This document shows, piece by piece, positions 63,938 to 64,000 of a DNA stretch of 64,000 nt. The stretch lies in contig CAZYPK010000003.1 of the NCBI GenBank assembly GCA_964649195.1, positions 11,348-75,347 of the forward strand, read 5' to 3'. Source of the DNA: JTS-RE9 sp964649195 (GTDB lineage: Bacteria; Planctomycetota; Phycisphaerae; Phycisphaerales; Phycisphaeraceae). Position 1 is the stretch's first letter, and each line of letters begins with the position of its first letter. A program made the position numbers and the translations under genes. The notes below the pieces were generated by a model, which did not search any database, was not told the DNA's origin, and worked only from the letters and a program-made list of their open reading frames with translations.

Positions 63938-64000
63938 TGAGTTCCGGGTTCTGAGTTCTGAGTTGAAAGGCAGGGGGGGAAGGCACGAAGGCACGGAGGC
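63938..64000. repeat. Left arm of a further foldback, cut by the window edge
   Basis: AGTTCTGAGTTCCGGGTTCT units, GAGTTGAAAGGCAGGGGGGA, then AGGCACGAAGGCACGGAGGC. It has the same layer order as N1 and N2 and starts eight bases after the trkH stop. Confidence 0.85.

Overview
The window is GC-rich chromosomal DNA from a planctomycete, most likely of the Phycisphaerae type. Supporting markers are DUF1552 and DUF1592-type c-heme proteins, a PSCyt1 domain, single prepilin-like proteins, a SecD-SecF fusion, a ThiE with an N-terminal ThiD2-like domain, Kdo genes (kdsD, kdsB) and a cytochrome b fused to c-type heme domains. No rRNA, tRNA, CRISPR array or transposase gene was seen.

Layout. 0-8 kb: end of a histidine kinase, thiE, an AlbA/Schlafen-domain protein, kdsD, vapD, scpA and a prepilin. 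8-13.7 kb: secDF, a small secreted protein and kdsB. 13.8-19.2 kb: a minus-strand type II secretion pseudopilin cluster (C, G, H, J, I and K/PilX-like). 19.4-21.2 kb: a TauE exporter coupled to a metallo-beta-lactamase protein. 21.7-28.4 kb: a sugar catabolic cluster (aldo/keto reductase, alcohol dehydrogenase, sugar isomerase, UxaE, FucU, amidohydrolase) that fits oxidation of L-fucose or a related sugar, with a DUF3800 gene inserted. 28.7-32.6 kb: a DUF1592/DUF1552 pair. 32.9-44.3 kb: a four-gene minus-strand operon encoding a membrane coiled-coil protein, a giant membrane-anchored coiled-coil McrB-like GTPase, a DUF2357/McrC-like protein and a degenerate Hsp70/actin-like protein. 44.4-47.2 kb: histidine kinase, NUDIX, two parS sites and parB. 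47.3-55.6 kb: truncated PSCyt1, a prepilin, an AlgJ-like/MBOAT pair, Rieske and cytochrome b-c. 55.7-64 kb: trpF, pcrA, a ferritin-like protein, xylA, a DUF151 nuclease and trkH.

Two things stand out. First, the 11.4-kb operon resembles type IV (McrBC/CoCoNuT-like) immunity systems, but both main proteins are membrane-tethered, the GTPase carries about 17 coiled-coil repeats of almost exactly 80 residues, and an Hsp70/actin-like partner is present. I infer a candidate defence or stress-surveillance system. Second, nearly every intergenic gap holds foldback DNA: arms of 7- to 9-bp tandem repeats, a short conserved loop or palindrome, then the reverse-complement arms. These are often nested like Russian dolls and usually begin within a few bases of a stop codon. 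Several families share modules. They have also entered reading frames in frame, including thiE, gspJ, pcrA and scpA. Two copies form a 168-bp identical inverted repeat flanking 5.8 kb.
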